Part shown: one piece after another, positions 52,736-62,135 of the stretch | How positions within the stretch are numbered: the stretch's first letter is position 1 | How the letters are laid out: each line of letters begins with the position of its first letter | Assembly: GCF_006716765.1 (NCBI RefSeq) | Contig: NZ_VFPO01000001.1 | Location: forward strand, 3,348,001 to 3,412,000 | Direction of reading: 5' to 3' | Length of the DNA stretch: 64,000 nucleotides | Source: Actinomadura hallensis | GTDB taxonomy: Bacteria > Actinomycetota > Actinomycetes > Streptosporangiales > Streptosporangiaceae | The notes under the pieces: generated by a model | The model's input: the letters and a program-made list of their open reading frames with translations, nothing else | Database searches by the model: none | What the model was told of the DNA's origin: nothing | Made by a program: the position numbers and the translations under genes

Positions 52736-52741
52736 TAGTGT
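52736..52741 (+). promoter_or_regulatory. Leaderless -10 element of the RecB-like gene
   Basis: TAGTGT lies 8 nt before ATG 52750, with no SD. Confidence 0.4.
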
Positions 52742-52749
52742 GCTGTGCC

Positions 52750-53748
52750 ATGACGACGACCGAGGCGGGTAGTGCTGCGTCCGTTCCGCCGGCGAGGGGC
52801 GGGGCGGTTCCGGGTGGTGCGGGCCGGGGCGAGGCGGCGGCCGGGGGTCCGGCGGGCGACGTTCCGGCGGGCGCTGTGGTGGTGGGGTCGTTGTCGCCGT
52901 CGCGGGCCGGCGACTTCATGACGTGCCCGCTGCTGTACCGGTTCCGGGTGATCGACCGGCTGCCGGAGCGGCCGAGCGCGGCGGCGGCGCGGGGGACGCT
53001 GGTGCACGCGGTGCTGGAGCGGCTGTTCGACCTGCCGCGGGCGGGGCGGACGGCGGAGGCGGCGGTGGAGATGCTGGCGCCGGAGTGGGAGCGGCTGCTG
53101 GAGGCGGAGCCGGAGCTGGCGGAGCTGTTCGCCGAGGGGGACGCCGGGGAGGCGGAGCGGGCGGAGTGGCTGGGCCAGGCGCGGCGGATGGTGGAGCGGT
53201 ACTTCACGCTGGAGGATCCGCGGCGGCTGGAGCCGGCGGAGCGCGAGCTGTTCGTGGAGACGGTGCTGGAGTCGGGGCTGAAGCTGCGGGGGTACATCGA
53301 CCGGGTGGACGTGGCGCCGAGCGGCGACGTGCGGATCGTGGACTACAAGACGGGGACGGCGCCGCGGGCGGATTTCGAGGCGCGGGCGCTGTTCCAGATG
53401 AAGTTCTACGCGCTGGTGCTGTGGCGGCTGCGGGGTCGGGTGCCGCGGCTGCTGCAGCTGATGTACCTGGGGAACGGGGAGGTTCTGCGGTACGAGCCGG
53501 ACGAGGCGGATCTGCGGGCGACGCAGCGGAAGGTGGAGGCGCTGTGGCAGGCGATCCGGCGGGCGATGGACACCGGTGAGTGGCGGCCGCGGCGGGGGCG
53601 GCTGTGCGACTGGTGCGATCACCGGGAGCTGTGCCCGGAGTTCGGGGGCACTCCCCCGCCGCTGCCGGTGGCGGGGGGCGGGGAGCGGTCCGCCGCCGAG
53701 CTGGTGGAGGAGCCGGCGGGTGCGGCGCGGGAGCGCGATGATCTGTAG
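52750..53748 (+). CDS. RecB-family PD-(D/E)XK nuclease with Fe-S cluster
   Basis: This 332-aa protein has SLSPSRAGDFMTCPLLYRFRVIDRLPE with the first cluster Cys, RGTLVHAVLERLFDLP (conserved His), the nuclease core LKLRGYIDRVDVAPSGDVRIVDYKTG (D...D...DYK) and Q-motif FQMKFYALVLWRL. It ends in the C-terminal cluster CDWCDHRELCPEF. One N-terminal and three C-terminal Cys match AddB/RecB-type [4Fe-4S] nucleases. The family acts in DNA repair or processing. The N-terminal 45 residues are Gly/Ala-rich. It is divergent from the M50 gene. Confidence 0.92.
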   Translation: MTTTEAGSAASVPPARGGAVPGGAGRGEAAAGGPAGDVPAGAVVVGSLSPSRAGDFMTCPLLYRFRVIDRLPERPSAAAARGTLVHAVLERLFDLPRAGRTAEAAVEMLAPEWERLLEAEPELAELFAEGDAGEAERAEWLGQARRMVERYFTLEDPRRLEPAERELFVETVLESGLKLRGYIDRVDVAPSGDVRIVDYKTGTAPRADFEARALFQMKFYALVLWRLRGRVPRLLQLMYLGNGEVLRYEPDEADLRATQRKVEALWQAIRRAMDTGEWRPRRGRLCDWCDHRELCPEFGGTPPPLPVAGGGERSAAELVEEPAGAARERDDL

Positions 53749-53790
53749 CGGTGTCGTTCTGTAGCGGTGGCGTTCTGTAGCGGTGGCGTC
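53743..53790. repeat. 16-bp tandem repeat, three copies
   Basis: CTGTAGCGGTGTCGTT, CTGTAGCGGTGGCGTT and CTGTAGCGGTGGCGTC follow each other without a gap. The first copy contains the stop codon of the RecB-like gene, and the array supplies TAG in each unit. Confidence 0.9.
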
Positions 53791-53899
53791 GCCGTGGGTC
53801 GCCGCCGGGGTGGGCGGCCGGCGGTGCGGAGGGCCGGGTCCTCCTTGGGGAGGACGGCGGATCCCCGTCCAGGAGGGGTCGCGGCCTGGTGCGGCCTCC

Positions 53900-53905
53900 T
53901 AGGGT
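53900..53905 (+). promoter_or_regulatory. Leaderless -10 element of the histidine kinase gene
   Basis: TAGGGT lies 6 nt before GTG 53912, with no SD. It is identical in sequence and spacing to the pafA element. Confidence 0.45.
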
Positions 53906-53911
53906 GAGAGC

Positions 53912-55135
53912 GTGTCACCCCGCATCCGTGGTCTTCGTGCTTTCTGCGCCTGGTTGAAGACGCGTCCTCAGATCGCCGACGCGCTGTTCGCCGTGGGCCT
54001 GCTGGCGGTGGGGCTGCCGGAGCTGTTCCTGGAGGAGCTGCCGGCGGGCGCGGGTTACGACCGGTTCCGTGAGCCGGACGTGTGGAACGGGCTGCTGGTC
54101 GCCGCGGTGACGCTGTCGCTGACGTGGCGGCGGCGCAGCCCCCTGCAGGTGCTGCTGTTCATCGTCGCGGGCGAGATGGCGATGGCGGTGGCGGGGTATC
54201 CGCCGTCGGTGGCGGACGTGGCGGCGTTCCTGGTGGGGGTGTACAGCGTCGCGGCGCACCGGGGGCTGGCGCAGAGCGCGGTCGGCGGGGCGGTGGCGTT
54301 CGTGTACTTCCTGGTGTACCTGGTGATGGTGCCGGTGGAGGCGTCGCCGCTGGTGGTGGTGACGGACTGCGCGCTGGTGGTCGGGGTGTGGGTGCTGGGC
54401 CGGAATCTGCGGCTGCGGCGGGCGTATCTGGCGGAGCTGGAGGACCGGGCGGCGCGGCTGGAGCGGGTGCGGGGGTCGGACGCGCGGGCGGCGCGGATCG
54501 AGGAGCGGTCGCGGATCGCGCGGGAGCTGCACGACGTGGTGGCGCACCATGTGAGCGTGATGACGGTGCAGGCGGGGGCGGCGCGGCGGATCATCGACCG
54601 GGACGCGGGCAGCGCGCGCGAGGCGATGTCGACGATCGAGGAGGTCGGGCGGACGGCGCTGAGCGAGATGCGGCGGATCGTGGGGGTGCTGCGGACGGAC
54701 CGGGACGCCGAGCAGGAGGGGCGGGAGCTGGCGCCGCAGCCGGGCCTGGGGGATCTGGGGGCGCTGCTGGACCATGTGCGGGAGACGGGCCTGTCGGTGC
54801 AGCTGTGGATCGAGGGGGAGGCGCGGTCGCCGTCGCCGGGGGTGGACGTGGCGGCGTTCCGGCTGATCCAGGAGGCGCTGACGAACACGTTGAAGCACGC
54901 GGGGCCGGAGGCGCGGGCGTGGGTGCGGCTGTACTACGGGGAGGACGATCTGACGGTGGAGGTGGAGGACGACGGGCGCGGCACGTCGACGTTCGTGGGC
55001 GGGGACGAGGGCAATCCGGGTCACGGTCTGGTGGGGATGTACGAGCGGGTCGCGCTGTACGGTGGCGAGTTGAAGATCGGGCCGCGGGTCGGCGGCGGGT
55101 TCGGCGTCCGGGCCAGGTTTCCGCTGGAGGCGTGA
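53912..55135 (+). CDS. NarL-family sensor histidine kinase
   Basis: This 407-aa protein has an N-terminal membrane domain of about five TM segments (IADALFAVGLLAVGLPELFL to VVVTDCALVVGVWVLG), a coiled-coil linker, the HisKA_3 dimerisation box IARELHDVVAHHVSVMTVQAG with phospho-acceptor His, and a HATPase_c domain (LIQEALTNTLKHAG, VEVEDDGRGT, GHGLVGMYERVALYGG). No sensor domain outside the membrane is evident, so it probably senses a membrane signal. The cognate response regulator follows 189 bp downstream. Start GTG 53912 is set by the leaderless -10. Confidence 0.93.
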   Translation: MSPRIRGLRAFCAWLKTRPQIADALFAVGLLAVGLPELFLEELPAGAGYDRFREPDVWNGLLVAAVTLSLTWRRRSPLQVLLFIVAGEMAMAVAGYPPSVADVAAFLVGVYSVAAHRGLAQSAVGGAVAFVYFLVYLVMVPVEASPLVVVTDCALVVGVWVLGRNLRLRRAYLAELEDRAARLERVRGSDARAARIEERSRIARELHDVVAHHVSVMTVQAGAARRIIDRDAGSAREAMSTIEEVGRTALSEMRRIVGVLRTDRDAEQEGRELAPQPGLGDLGALLDHVRETGLSVQLWIEGEARSPSPGVDVAAFRLIQEALTNTLKHAGPEARAWVRLYYGEDDLTVEVEDDGRGTSTFVGGDEGNPGHGLVGMYERVALYGGELKIGPRVGGGFGVRARFPLEA

Positions 55136-55324
55136 GCCGCGGGGGCTCGGCGGCGGTCCGGGGGTCGGTGTCCGTTCCGGCCGGATTTGGTCTCCCGGAG
55201 CGGTGAGGCCGTAGGTTGTGGGAGCCGTAGGTTTGGTGTGAGCGCCGCGGACGGGGCGTGATCGCCGTGACGCGAGGAGCGGGACGATGGTGCGAGCGGA
55301 GCGCCGGACGGGCGGGACGGTGCG

Positions 55325-56005
55325 ATGAGCGCGGTGCGGGTGCTGCTCGTCGATGATCAGCCGCTGCTGCGGACGGGGTTCCGGCTGATCCTGGAGGCGG
55401 AGTCCGACATCGCGGTGGTGGGCGAGGCCGGGGACGGCGCGGCGGCGGTGGAGATGACGCGGTCGCTGCTGCCGGACGTGGTGCTGATGGACATCCGGAT
55501 GCCGGGCGTGGACGGGATCGAGGCGACGCGGCGGATCATCCGGGACGGCACGGCGTCGCACGACCCGAGGGTGCTGATCCTGACGACGTTCGACCTGGAC
55601 GAGTACGTGATCGAGGCGGTGCGGGCGGGGGCGAGCGGGTTCCTGCTGAAGGACTCGCCGCCGGAGGATCTGGTGCAGGCGATCCGGATCGTGGCGGCGG
55701 GCGACGCGATCGTGGCGCCGAGCGTGACGCGGCGGCTGCTGGACCGGTTCGCGTCGCGGCTGCCGGCGGTGCGGGACGAGGCGCCGCCGCCGGGGCTGGA
55801 CACGCTGACCGACCGGGAGCGCGAGGTGCTGGCGCACGTGGCGCGGGGGCTGTCGAACGCGGAGATCGCGGCGGAGCTCGTGGTGAGCGAGACGACGGTG
55901 AAAACGCACGTGGGGAACGTCCTGGCGAAGCTGGGGCTGCGGGACCGGGTGCAGGCGGTCGTGTACGCGTACGAGACGGGTCTGAGCAGGCCGGGGCAGA
56001 GCTGA
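55325..56005 (+). CDS. NarL/FixJ-family response regulator
   Basis: This 226-aa protein has a receiver domain (VRVLLVDDQPLLRTGFRLIL with the acidic pair, phospho-acceptor Asp in PDVVLMDIRMPGVDG, Thr in LILTTFD, Lys in FLLKDS) and a C-terminal LuxR-type HTH (LTDREREVLAHVARGLSNAEIAAELVVSETTVKTHVGNVLAKLGLRDRVQAVVYAYETGL). It is the partner of the upstream kinase. The MacB/FtsX-type exporter downstream on the same strand is a likely target by analogy with similar loci, but that is inference. Confidence 0.95.
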   Translation: MSAVRVLLVDDQPLLRTGFRLILEAESDIAVVGEAGDGAAAVEMTRSLLPDVVLMDIRMPGVDGIEATRRIIRDGTASHDPRVLILTTFDLDEYVIEAVRAGASGFLLKDSPPEDLVQAIRIVAAGDAIVAPSVTRRLLDRFASRLPAVRDEAPPPGLDTLTDREREVLAHVARGLSNAEIAAELVVSETTVKTHVGNVLAKLGLRDRVQAVVYAYETGLSRPGQS

Positions 56006-56381
56006 CCCCGGCACGGCCCCGGCCCGGCCGACCCTGACCCGGTTTCGGGGTTGCGCCGGGGTCGTGTCAGGGGCCGCGTCAGGGGCCGCGGGACCGCGGA
56101 GGCGCAGGTCACGGCCCGGCCGGGGTCGTGGCGGCGGGCGGGCGGGGCCGGGCGCCCGGGGCCCGCCCCTGAGCCGACCCTGTCTTCCTGCCGGGTGGTA
56201 GTACTCCGGTAGGACGACGGGCGGGGGGCCGTCTCCTGCCTCCGCAGGAGCGGCAAGTCCGTTCCCGGGGCGCATCTCAGCGGGCCGGGCGGCTTCTACT
56301 GTTTGTTAGGCCGGGCCGCCGGGGGCTGTGCGCGGTCCGGTTCTTCGGCTCATCTCGCAACATCGACTACGGGAGTTTCAC
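56006..56381. other. 376-bp non-coding stretch upstream of the ABC exporter
   Basis: It contains GACCCCGGC (56004-56012) and GCCGGGGTC (56055-56063), long-range arms that could end the response-regulator transcript. GTCAGGGGCCGC is tandemly duplicated at 56066-56089. TACTGT (56297-56302) is a possible -10 for the downstream exporter, whose SD is GGGAG before GTG 56382. No gene is supported. Confidence 0.4.
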
Positions 56382-57239
56382 GTGACGAACACCGCCCCAT
56401 CGACCGCCGGCGCGTCCACCGTGCCCGGGCCGGGCGACTTCGCCGCACGGACCCAGCGGATCGCGAAGGTGTACGGGCACGGCGACGCCCGGGTCGTCGC
56501 GCTCGACGGGGTCACCGTCGGGATCCCCCGCGGCCGCTTCACGGCGATCATGGGACCGTCGGGGTCGGGGAAGTCGACCCTGATGCACTGCATGGCCGGC
56601 CTGGACTCGGTGGACTCCGGGGAGGTCTACATCGGCGACACCGAGCTGACCCGGCTGAAGGACAAGCAGCTGACGCGGCTGCGGCGCGACAAGGTCGGCT
56701 TCATCTTCCAGGCGTTCAACCTGGTGCCGACGCTGACGGCGCTGGAGAACATCACGCTGCCGATGGACATCGCGGGCCGCAGACCCGACCGGGAGTGGCT
56801 GGACACGGTGATCGACACGGTGGGGCTGCGGCCGCGGCTGAAGCACCGCCCGTCGGAGCTGTCGGGCGGGCAGCAGCAGCGGGTGGCGTGCGCGCGTGCG
56901 CTGGCGTCCCGTCCCGAGATCATCTTCGCGGACGAGCCGACGGGGAACCTGGACTCGCGGTCCGGCGCGGAGGTGCTGGGGTTCCTGCGGGACTCGGTGC
57001 GGCGGATGGGCCAGACGATCGTGATGGTGACGCATGACCCGACCGCGGCGGCGTACGCCGACCAGGTGCTGTTCCTGTCGGACGGGCAGATCGTCGACAC
57101 GATGGCGGAGCCGACGGCCGAGCGGGTGCTGGAGCGGATGAAGGGCTTCGACCCGGCCCCCGCCGCCGCGTCCGGGGCCGGCGCGTCCGGCGCCGCGGCG
57201 TCCGCGGGCGCGCAGGGCCCGGAGGGCGCGGCGCGATGA
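56382..57239 (+). CDS. ABC transporter ATPase (MacB/LolD type)
   Basis: This 285-aa ATPase has a short variable N-terminus, Walker A GPSGSGKST, Q-loop FIFQAFNLVPTLTALENITLP, signature LSGGQQQRVACARALA, Walker B IIFADEPTGNLD and H-loop THDP, then an Ala/Gly-rich tail. MacB/LolD ATPases pair with FtsX-like permeases to move lipids, peptides or drugs or to transmit force across the membrane. GTG 56382 has GGGAG 7 nt upstream. The stop overlaps the permease start (ATGA). Confidence 0.94.
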   Translation: MTNTAPSTAGASTVPGPGDFAARTQRIAKVYGHGDARVVALDGVTVGIPRGRFTAIMGPSGSGKSTLMHCMAGLDSVDSGEVYIGDTELTRLKDKQLTRLRRDKVGFIFQAFNLVPTLTALENITLPMDIAGRRPDREWLDTVIDTVGLRPRLKHRPSELSGGQQQRVACARALASRPEIIFADEPTGNLDSRSGAEVLGFLRDSVRRMGQTIVMVTHDPTAAAYADQVLFLSDGQIVDTMAEPTAERVLERMKGFDPAPAAASGAGASGAAASAGAQGPEGAAR

Positions 57240-59737
57240 TGGGCAGGGTCACGCTCCGCAACCTCGCGGCGCACAAGATCAGGCTGGTGCTGACGGCCGT
57301 CGCGGTGATCCTCGGCGTGGCGTTCGTCGCCGGGACGCTGATGTTCACCGACACGATGAACAAGCGGTTCGACGAGCTGTTCAGCAACATCAGCCAGGAC
57401 ATCGCGGTCGACGTCCGCGCGAAGAAGGTCGTGGGCGGCGACGAGGACGGGATGTCGGCGCAGCCGATCCCGGCGTCGGTGCTGGAGACCGTCAAGGGCG
57501 TGGACGGCGTCAAGGACCCGATCGGGAACGTCACGGGGTACGCGGCGGTCGTCGGCAAGGACGGGAAGATCGTCGGGACGCCGCAGAACGGGCCGCCGCA
57601 GATCGGGGTGAACCTGACGCGCAGCGCGTTCTACGAGCTGACGTCCGGCCGCGCGCCGCGGGGGCCCCGCGAGGTCGTCATCGACGAGGCGAGCGCCGAG
57701 AAGGGCGGCCTGGCGATCGGGGACACCACGCAGGTCATCACCGCGGGCCCGCCGCAGCGGATGAAGGTCGTCGGGCTGGTCGACACCGGCAACATGATGG
57801 GCGCGACCGTCACCGCGTTCGACACCCCGACGGCGCAGCGGCTGCTGCTGAAGCCCGGCTACTTCACCGACATCGAGATGAAGTCGGCGGGCCCGTCGGA
57901 GGAGGAGCTGCGCGACCGCGTCGCGGCGGTCCTGCCCGACAACCTGGAGGCGATCACCGGGACGGAGCTGCGGGAGGAGGCGCAGAGCGACGTCGCGCAG
58001 ATCATGGGCTTCTTCCGGACGTTCCTGCTGGTGTTCGCGCTGATCTCGATCTTCGTCGGGGCGTTCATCATCTTCAACACGTTCTCGATGCTGGTGGCGC
58101 AGCGGACCCGTGAGCTGGCGCTGCTGCGCGCGATCGGCGCGGCCCGCGCGCAGGTGACGCGGGCGGTGATCGGCGAGGCCGTCGCGGTCGGGATCGTGGG
58201 GTCCACGCTGGGGCTGGCGGCCGGGGCCGGGCTGGCGTCGCTGCTGCAGGCGCAGATGGGCGACGCGGGCGAGGGCGGCCTGGTGTTCACCGCCACCCCG
58301 GTGATCTGGTCGTACGCGGTGGGGATCGTGGTGACGGTCGTGTCGGCGTACTTCCCGGCGCGGCGCGCCGCGAAGATCCCGCCGGTGGCGGCGATGCGCG
58401 ACGACGTGGCGCTGCCGCAGCGGTCGATGCGGATCCGCATCGCGCTCGGGTCGCTGCTCACCGCGGTGGGCGCGGGGCTCATCGCCGCCGGGCTGGCCGG
58501 GACGGGCGGCAACCCCGCGGTGCCGGTCGGCGCGGGCGCGTTCGGGGTGTTCGTGGGGATCGCGATGCTCGCGCCGGTGATCAGCGTGCCCGTGCTGCGG
58601 GTGCTGGGGGCGCCGGCGGCGCGGCTGCTGGGCCCGCCGGGGCGGCTGGCGCGGCAGAACGCGCTGCGGAACCCGCGCCGCACCGCCGCGACCGCCGCGG
58701 CGCTGATGATCGGGCTGGCGCTGATCACCACGGTGAACGTGCTGGGCGCGACGATGCGGGCGTCGATCGACGAGCAGATCGACGCGCAGTTCGGCGGGGA
58801 CTACCTGGTGCAGGCGCAGGGAGCGGGGGGCGTGAACCCCGAGGCACAGCAGAAGGTGCGGCGGACGCCGGGGGTGGTGGCGGCGTCCCCCGCCTACGAC
58901 GGCCAGGTGAAGATCGACGGCAAGGACGTGTTCTACGTCGCGGCGGACGCGGCGGTGATCGTCGAGGCGGCCCGGCTGAACATCGTGTCGGGGCGTGCGG
59001 CGAGCGGCCCGTCCGACCTGATGGTGGACGAGGGCACCGCTGAGGACCGCGGCTGGAAGGTCGGGTCGACGGTGCCGGTCCAGTTCCCCGACGGCGAGAC
59101 CGAGCGGCTGACGCTGGCCGGGGTGTACTCCCGGAGCGACCTGATCGGGCCGCGGCTGCTGTCGCCGGAGATGCACCGGCGGCACACCCTGAACCCCACC
59201 GTCGGGATCATGGTGGTGGACACGGTCAGGACGGACGCGGCGATGAGGTCGGCGCTGGAGTCGGCGGTGAGCGGCTACCCGAACCTGGAGGTCGCCGACC
59301 AGGCGTCGCTGAAGGAGGACGCCCGCGGGCAGGTCGACGGGTTCGTGACGTTCCTGACCATCCTGCTGATCATGTCGGTGATCATCGCGGCGGTCGGCGT
59401 GATCAACACGCTGGCGCTGTCGGTGATCGAGCGGACCCGGGAGATCGGGCTGCTGCGGGCGATCGGCACCTCCCGGCGGCAGCTGCGCCGCATGATCCGG
59501 CTGGAGTCCATCATGATCGCGGTGTTCGGCGCGGTGCTGGGGATGGGCATCGGGGTCGCGTTCGGCGCGGCGCTGCAGAGGGCGCTCGCCGACGAGGGCC
59601 TCGGCGTGCTGTCCATCCCGTACGGGACGCTGGTGCTGTACCTGGGGGTGGCCGCCGTGATCGGTGTGCTGGCGGCGCTGTGGCCGGCGTGGCGGGCCGG
59701 GCGCATGGACGTCCTGAAGGCGATCTCCACGGAGTGA
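57236..59737 (+). CDS. FtsX-like ABC permease (two FtsX domains)
   Basis: The 833-aa protein has an N-terminal TM helix (IRLVLTAVAVILGVAFVAGTLMF), a large MacB-type extracytoplasmic domain, a first FtsX unit (FFRTFLLVFALISIFVGAFIIFNTFSMLVAQRTRELALLRAIGAARAQVTRAVIGEA), two middle TM helices and a second extracytoplasmic domain. A second FtsX unit follows (VTFLTILLIMSVIIAAVGVINTLALSVIERTREIGLLRAIGTSRRQLRRMIRLESI). This is the ten-TM-type permease common in Gram-positives. It works with the overlapping ATPase gene. The substrate cannot be told. Confidence 0.94.
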   Translation: MMGRVTLRNLAAHKIRLVLTAVAVILGVAFVAGTLMFTDTMNKRFDELFSNISQDIAVDVRAKKVVGGDEDGMSAQPIPASVLETVKGVDGVKDPIGNVTGYAAVVGKDGKIVGTPQNGPPQIGVNLTRSAFYELTSGRAPRGPREVVIDEASAEKGGLAIGDTTQVITAGPPQRMKVVGLVDTGNMMGATVTAFDTPTAQRLLLKPGYFTDIEMKSAGPSEEELRDRVAAVLPDNLEAITGTELREEAQSDVAQIMGFFRTFLLVFALISIFVGAFIIFNTFSMLVAQRTRELALLRAIGAARAQVTRAVIGEAVAVGIVGSTLGLAAGAGLASLLQAQMGDAGEGGLVFTATPVIWSYAVGIVVTVVSAYFPARRAAKIPPVAAMRDDVALPQRSMRIRIALGSLLTAVGAGLIAAGLAGTGGNPAVPVGAGAFGVFVGIAMLAPVISVPVLRVLGAPAARLLGPPGRLARQNALRNPRRTAATAAALMIGLALITTVNVLGATMRASIDEQIDAQFGGDYLVQAQGAGGVNPEAQQKVRRTPGVVAASPAYDGQVKIDGKDVFYVAADAAVIVEAARLNIVSGRAASGPSDLMVDEGTAEDRGWKVGSTVPVQFPDGETERLTLAGVYSRSDLIGPRLLSPEMHRRHTLNPTVGIMVVDTVRTDAAMRSALESAVSGYPNLEVADQASLKEDARGQVDGFVTFLTILLIMSVIIAAVGVINTLALSVIERTREIGLLRAIGTSRRQLRRMIRLESIMIAVFGAVLGMGIGVAFGAALQRALADEGLGVLSIPYGTLVLYLGVAAVIGVLAALWPAWRAGRMDVLKAISTE

Positions 59738-59770
59738 CCGGCCCCGCCCGGACGGTTCCGGGCGCATGCG

Positions 59771-59806
59771 AAGGCCCGGTCCCCTCGCGCGAGGGGGCCG
59801 GGCCTT
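59771..59806. terminator. Strong intrinsic terminator between convergent ABC operons
   Basis: A 16-bp stem (59771-59786 with 59791-59806, one G-U/T-G pair) with loop GCGC ends in CCTTT, with AA on the opposite side. It serves the exporter on the plus strand and probably the peptide operon on the minus strand. Confidence 0.88.
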
Positions 59807-59868
59807 TCCCGTGCGGGAGGCGCGCCGGGGGGAAGGACCGGCGGCGCCCCGCTCCGCGGGCCGGGCCG

Positions 59869-61023
59869 CTACTCCGCGGCGTCGCCGGCCGGCGCGGCCT
59901 GCTCGCCGGCGTCGCCGCCGGGCCCGCCGGGCGCCACCGCGGCCTTGGCGACCGCGTCGGTCGCGCTGACCGTGGTGTTCTCCGGGAAGTGGCAGGCGGC
60001 CTGGTGGCCGGGGCTGAGCTCGACCAGCGGCGGCTCGACCTGCTTGCAGATGTCCTGCGCCTTCCAGCAGCGGGTGTGGAAGCGGCAGGCGGGCGGCGGG
60101 TCCAGAGGGCTGGGCACGTCGCCCTGCAGCCGGATCCGCTTGCGCTCGCCGCGCTCGGCCGGGTCCGGGATCGGCACGGCCGACAGCAGCGCGTTGGTGT
60201 AGGGGTGCATGGGACGCTCGTACAGGTCGGCCTGGTCCGCCATTTCGACGATCTTGCCGAGGTACATGACGGCGACCCGGTCGGAGATGTGCCGCACCAC
60301 CGACAGGTCGTGGGCGATGACCACGTAGGTGAGGTCGAGTTCGTCCTGCAGGTCCTCCAGGAGGTTCACGACCTGCGCCTGCACCGACACGTCCAGCGCG
60401 GACACCGGCTCGTCCGCGATGATCAGCTTGGGTTTGAGGGCGAGGGTGCGGGCGATCCCGATGCGCTGCCGCTGCCCGCCGGAGAACTCGTGCGGGTACC
60501 GGTTGTAGTGCTCGGGGTTCAGCCCGACCAGCTCCAGCAGCTCCTGGACGGCCTTCTTGACGCCCTTCTCGGTCTGGATCTTCTGCAGCCGGAACGGGGC
60601 GCCGACGATCGAGCCGACCGTCTTGCGCGGGTTCAGCGACGAGTACGGGTCCTGGAAGATCATCTGGAGGTCGCGGCGGAGCGGCCGGAGCCTGCTCTGC
60701 GACATCCTGGTGATGTCCCGGCCCTCGAAGGTGATCTTCCCGAAGCTCGGGTCCAGCAGCCGCATGATCATGCGGCCGGTGGTGGACTTGCCGCAGCCCG
60801 ACTCCCCCACCAGCCCGAGCGTCTCGCCCTTGCGGACGGAGAAGGACACCCCGTCGACGGCCTTGACGGCCGCGATCTGCCGGCGCAGCAGCCCCGAGGT
60901 CACGGGGAAGTGCTTGCCGAGGTTGTCCACCTCGAGCAGCACCTCGGCGTCCTCGACCGGCCGGGGCTCCTCCGCCGGGGCCTTCGAAATGTTCACAGTC
61001 TCGTTACCACCCGTGCTCGTCAC
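59869..61023 (-). CDS. Peptide ABC transporter ATPase (DppF/OppF type)
   Basis: This 384-aa ATPase has Walker [15 protein letters not shown]-loop [17 protein letters not shown], signature [17 protein letters not shown], Walker [20 protein letters not shown] and H-loop AHDLSVV. The C-terminal oligopeptide-transporter extension has a Cys-rich motif ([14 protein letters not shown]) that in relatives binds an Fe-S cluster. GTG 61023 overlaps the stop of the upstream ATPase (GTGA); GTG 60996 is an alternative start. It is the last gene of the operon. Confidence 0.93.
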   Translation of the reverse strand: MTSTGGNETVNISKAPAEEPRPVEDAEVLLEVDNLGKHFPVTSGLLRRQIAAVKAVDGVSFSVRKGETLGLVGESGCGKSTTGRMIMRLLDPSFGKITFEGRDITRMSQSRLRPLRRDLQMIFQDPYSSLNPRKTVGSIVGAPFRLQKIQTEKGVKKAVQELLELVGLNPEHYNRYPHEFSGGQRQRIGIARTLALKPKLIIADEPVSALDVSVQAQVVNLLEDLQDELDLTYVVIAHDLSVVRHISDRVAVMYLGKIVEMADQADLYERPMHPYTNALLSAVPIPDPAERGERKRIRLQGDVPSPLDPPPACRFHTRCWKAQDICKQVEPPLVELSPGHQAACHFPENTTVSATDAVAKAAVAPGGPGGDAGEQAAPAGDAAE

Positions 61024-62135
61024 AGCTTCGGCCGGATCTCGTCGGTCCAGATCTCCCGGCGCTTCTCCAGCGGGAGATGGCACGCCGCCCGGTGGCCGGG
61101 CTCCACCTCGACCAGCTCGGGCCGCTCGGTCTCGCTCTTGCCGTCGTTCAGTTCCCGGTAGGGGCAGCGCGGATGGAACGCGCACCCGGACGGGACGTTG
61201 ATCAGGCTCGGCGGCGTCCCGGTGATCGGCATCAGCCGCTCGGACCGCGCCCGGTCCAGCCGGGGCATCGAGCCGAGCAGGCCCCACGTGTAGGGGTGCA
61301 GCGGCCGGTGGAACGCGTCGTCGACCGGCGCCTGCTCCACCGCGCGTCCCGCGTACATCACCAGGATGTCGTCGGCGACCTCCGCGACGACCCCGAGATC
61401 ATGGGTGATCATGATGACGGCGGAGTCGAACTCCTCCTGCAGGTCCCGGATCAGGTCGAGGATCTGCGCCTGGACGGTCACGTCCAGCGCCGTCGTCGGC
61501 TCGTCCGCGATCAGCAGGTTCGGGTCGCACGACAGCGCCATCGCGATCATCGCGCGCTGCCGCATGCCGCCGGAGAACTGGTGCGGGTAGTCGTCGACCC
61601 GCTGCTCGGGCCGGGGGATGCCGACCTTGCCGAGCATGTCGATGGCGTGCTTGCGCGCGACCTTCTTGGAGACGTCGTTGTGCACCCGGTAGGCCTCGAT
61701 GATCTGGGCGCCCACGGTGTAGTAGGGGTGCATCGCCGACAGCGGGTCCTGGAAGATCATCGCCATGTCGCGGCCGCGGAGCCGGCGGACCTCGGACTCG
61801 GGGGCGCCGACGAGCTCCTTGCCGTCCAGCCAGATCTCGCCGGACATCCGGGAGTTGCGCTTGTTGTACAGGCCGAGGATGCCGAGGCTGGTCACGCTCT
61901 TGCCGGACCCGGACTCGCCCACGATCCCCAGGGTGCTGCCGCGCTCCAGCTGGAACGACAGCCCGTCGACCGACTTGACCAGGCCGTCGTCGGTCGGGAA
62001 GTGGATCTTCAGGTCGCGGACCTCCAGGAACGCCCGCGGGGGCTCCTGGCCGCCGCCGGCGGCGGCCCCGGCGGCGTCGGCGCCGGCGGGAGCCTCCGGC
62101 AGCCCGTCCCGCGTGTGCTCGGTGGCTTCGGCCAT
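61020..62135 (-). CDS. Peptide ABC transporter ATPase (DppD/OppD type)
   Basis: This 371-aa ATPase has an Ala/Gly-rich N-terminus (to about 33), Walker [15 protein letters not shown]-loop [17 protein letters not shown], signature [15 protein letters not shown], Walker [20 protein letters not shown] and H-loop THDLGVV. The C-terminal extension has [11 protein letters not shown]...C. ATG 62135 shares one base with the stop of the permease gene, so it is tightly coupled. It forms the heterodimeric motor with the DppF-type subunit. Confidence 0.94.
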   Translation of the reverse strand: MAEATEHTRDGLPEAPAGADAAGAAAGGGQEPPRAFLEVRDLKIHFPTDDGLVKSVDGLSFQLERGSTLGIVGESGSGKSVTSLGILGLYNKRNSRMSGEIWLDGKELVGAPESEVRRLRGRDMAMIFQDPLSAMHPYYTVGAQIIEAYRVHNDVSKKVARKHAIDMLGKVGIPRPEQRVDDYPHQFSGGMRQRAMIAMALSCDPNLLIADEPTTALDVTVQAQILDLIRDLQEEFDSAVIMITHDLGVVAEVADDILVMYAGRAVEQAPVDDAFHRPLHPYTWGLLGSMPRLDRARSERLMPITGTPPSLINVPSGCAFHPRCPYRELNDGKSETERPELVEVEPGHRAACHLPLEKRREIWTDEIRPKL

